Assembly (NCBI GenBank): GCA_043783625.1
Contig: JAYVZE010000162.1
Coordinates: 1-15,651 of the forward strand
Source of the DNA: JAFDVL01 sp043783625
Lineage (GTDB): Bacteria; Acidobacteriota; Blastocatellia; RBC074
DNA length: 15,651 nt
Reading direction: 5' to 3'
Shown here: piece after piece, positions 15,191 through 15,651 of the stretch
How the letters are laid out: each line of letters begins with the position of its first letter
Position numbering within the stretch: position 1 is the stretch's first letter
Program-made: the position numbers and the translations under genes
Notes under the pieces: generated by a model
Seen by the model: only the letters and a program-made list of their open reading frames with translations
What the model was told of the DNA's origin: nothing
Databases searched by the model: none

Positions 15191-15230
15191 TTCACCCGTG
15201 AATTGCCTGTACTGCTGATTATGCTAACAT
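15191..15230 (+). promoter_or_regulatory. Candidate promoter and small palindrome upstream of STAS gene
   Basis: TTGCCT (15203-15208) and TAACAT (15225-15230) are 16 bp apart, and TG precedes the -10 as in extended -10 promoters. A 12-bp palindrome TTCAC-CC-GTGAA (15191-15202) abuts the -35 and could be an operator. The region also lies upstream of the divergent phosphatase. Both calls are by eye. Confidence 0.35.
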
Positions 15231-15258
15231 TACGGCGATTATCAAGGAGGATTCATTA

Positions 15259-15621
15259 GTGTCAAACCCATTCAATGTTACGACCAGTCATAAAAACGGA
15301 ATTTCCATCATTGCGCTGGAAGGATATGTAGATGCCCATACCGCGCCGCAATTCGATACGGCGATTCAAACAGAGTTCGATGCGGGCAGAGTCAAGATGG
15401 TGGTTGACTGTACGCAGTTAAGCTATATCGCATCCGCCGGATTAGGCGTGTTCATGAGCTATATCGAAGAAATCCGTGAACAAAACGGCGACCTGAAAAT
15501 TTTCGGACTGGCTCCGAAAGTCCGCCATACGTTTGAGATTCTCGGCTTCCCTGATTTATTTGAGATGACCGACGATTTAGACTCTGCGGTGGCTGGCTTT
15601 GCGACCGCGCATTCTGCCTAG
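15259..15621 (+). CDS. STAS-domain anti-sigma-factor antagonist
   Basis: The 120-residue protein is a single STAS domain of the SpoIIAA/RsbV type. The phosphorylation-site loop reads DCTQLSYIASAGLGVF (50-65). S59 aligns with the phosphoserine of SpoIIAA, and the usual aspartate before it is replaced by A58. In the unphosphorylated form such proteins bind the partner kinase or anti-sigma factor; phosphorylation blocks binding, and an RsbU-type phosphatase reverses it. The start is GTG at 15259, with AAGGAGG (15244-15250) 8 nt upstream. The next ribosome site begins at its stop codon, indicating an operon with the following gene. The divergent PP2C phosphatase is its likely activator. Confidence 0.9.
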   Translation: MSNPFNVTTSHKNGISIIALEGYVDAHTAPQFDTAIQTEFDAGRVKMVVDCTQLSYIASAGLGVFMSYIEEIREQNGDLKIFGLAPKVRHTFEILGFPDLFEMTDDLDSAVAGFATAHSA

Positions 15622-15631
15622 GAGGTCTGCT

Positions 15632-15651
15632 ATGGCTGGAACCGAAAGCTC
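15632..15651 (+). CDS. Start of next gene, possible RsbW-type kinase (partial)
   Basis: Only six full codons are in the window (MAGTES). TAGGAGG (15619-15625) overlaps the STAS stop codon and stands 6 nt before this ATG, so translation is coupled. STAS antagonists are often followed by a serine kinase/anti-sigma factor (RsbW, HATPase_c), so that is the best guess by position. Nothing in the six residues tests it. Confidence 0.5.

Overview
The window reads as chromosomal DNA of a free-living, diderm (Gram-negative type) bacterium of moderate GC content. The gene families fit the Acidobacteriota best, possibly Blastocatellia: an N-terminal Tat-signal Gfo/Idh/MocA oxidoreductase, an AUDH-like VCBS propeller protein, a carboxypeptidase-regulatory-like secreted domain, a short core MetE, RsbU-type phosphatases with membrane domains, a VapC pair and many dispersed palindromic repeats. 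This placement is an inference from family recognition. No rRNA or other marker gene is present. No tRNA, rRNA, CRISPR array or intact insertion sequence was seen.

Left part (1-4200). A repeat-rich stretch (IS-end-like inverted repeat, then a nested hairpin) precedes a minus-strand gene for an inner-membrane-anchored substrate-binding protein fused to an OmpA peptidoglycan-binding domain. A plus-strand antitoxin/VapC PIN toxin pair follows, then a minus-strand secreted TPR protein.

Middle (4200-8500). A plus-strand M1-like metallopeptidase has lost its signal peptide and N-terminus, and its apparent start codon overlaps a promoter-like element carrying a MerR-type dyad. It converges on a Tat-exported Gfo/Idh/MocA oxidoreductase across a 15-bp hairpin. 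A 22-bp REP-like inverted repeat, a possibly structured leader, a small secreted protein of unknown function and a small HTH/excisionase-like protein with a CxxC motif follow.

Right part (8500-12500). These are single genes for mostly exported proteins: a carboxypeptidase-regulatory-like protein, a VCBS/FG-GAP beta-propeller and a LolA-like protein. A cytoplasmic short MetE-type methyltransferase follows, with a dispersed-repeat-like sequence translated in frame inside it. A 30-bp inverted repeat lies upstream of it.

Far right (12500-15651). This is a partner-switching signalling module. A large membrane RsbU-like PP2C phosphatase (PDZ-like, about 10 membrane segments, GAF, SpoIIE domain) is divergent from a STAS anti-sigma-factor antagonist, which is followed after 10 nt by the first codons of another gene, by position a likely RsbW-type kinase. 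The phosphatase would dephosphorylate the STAS protein, which then releases or titrates the kinase/anti-sigma factor.

I see no clear new multi-gene system. The best leads are the substrate-binding/OmpA fusion without a visible transporter, the truncated metallopeptidase with its dyad promoter, and the repeat that became coding sequence in the MetE-like gene.
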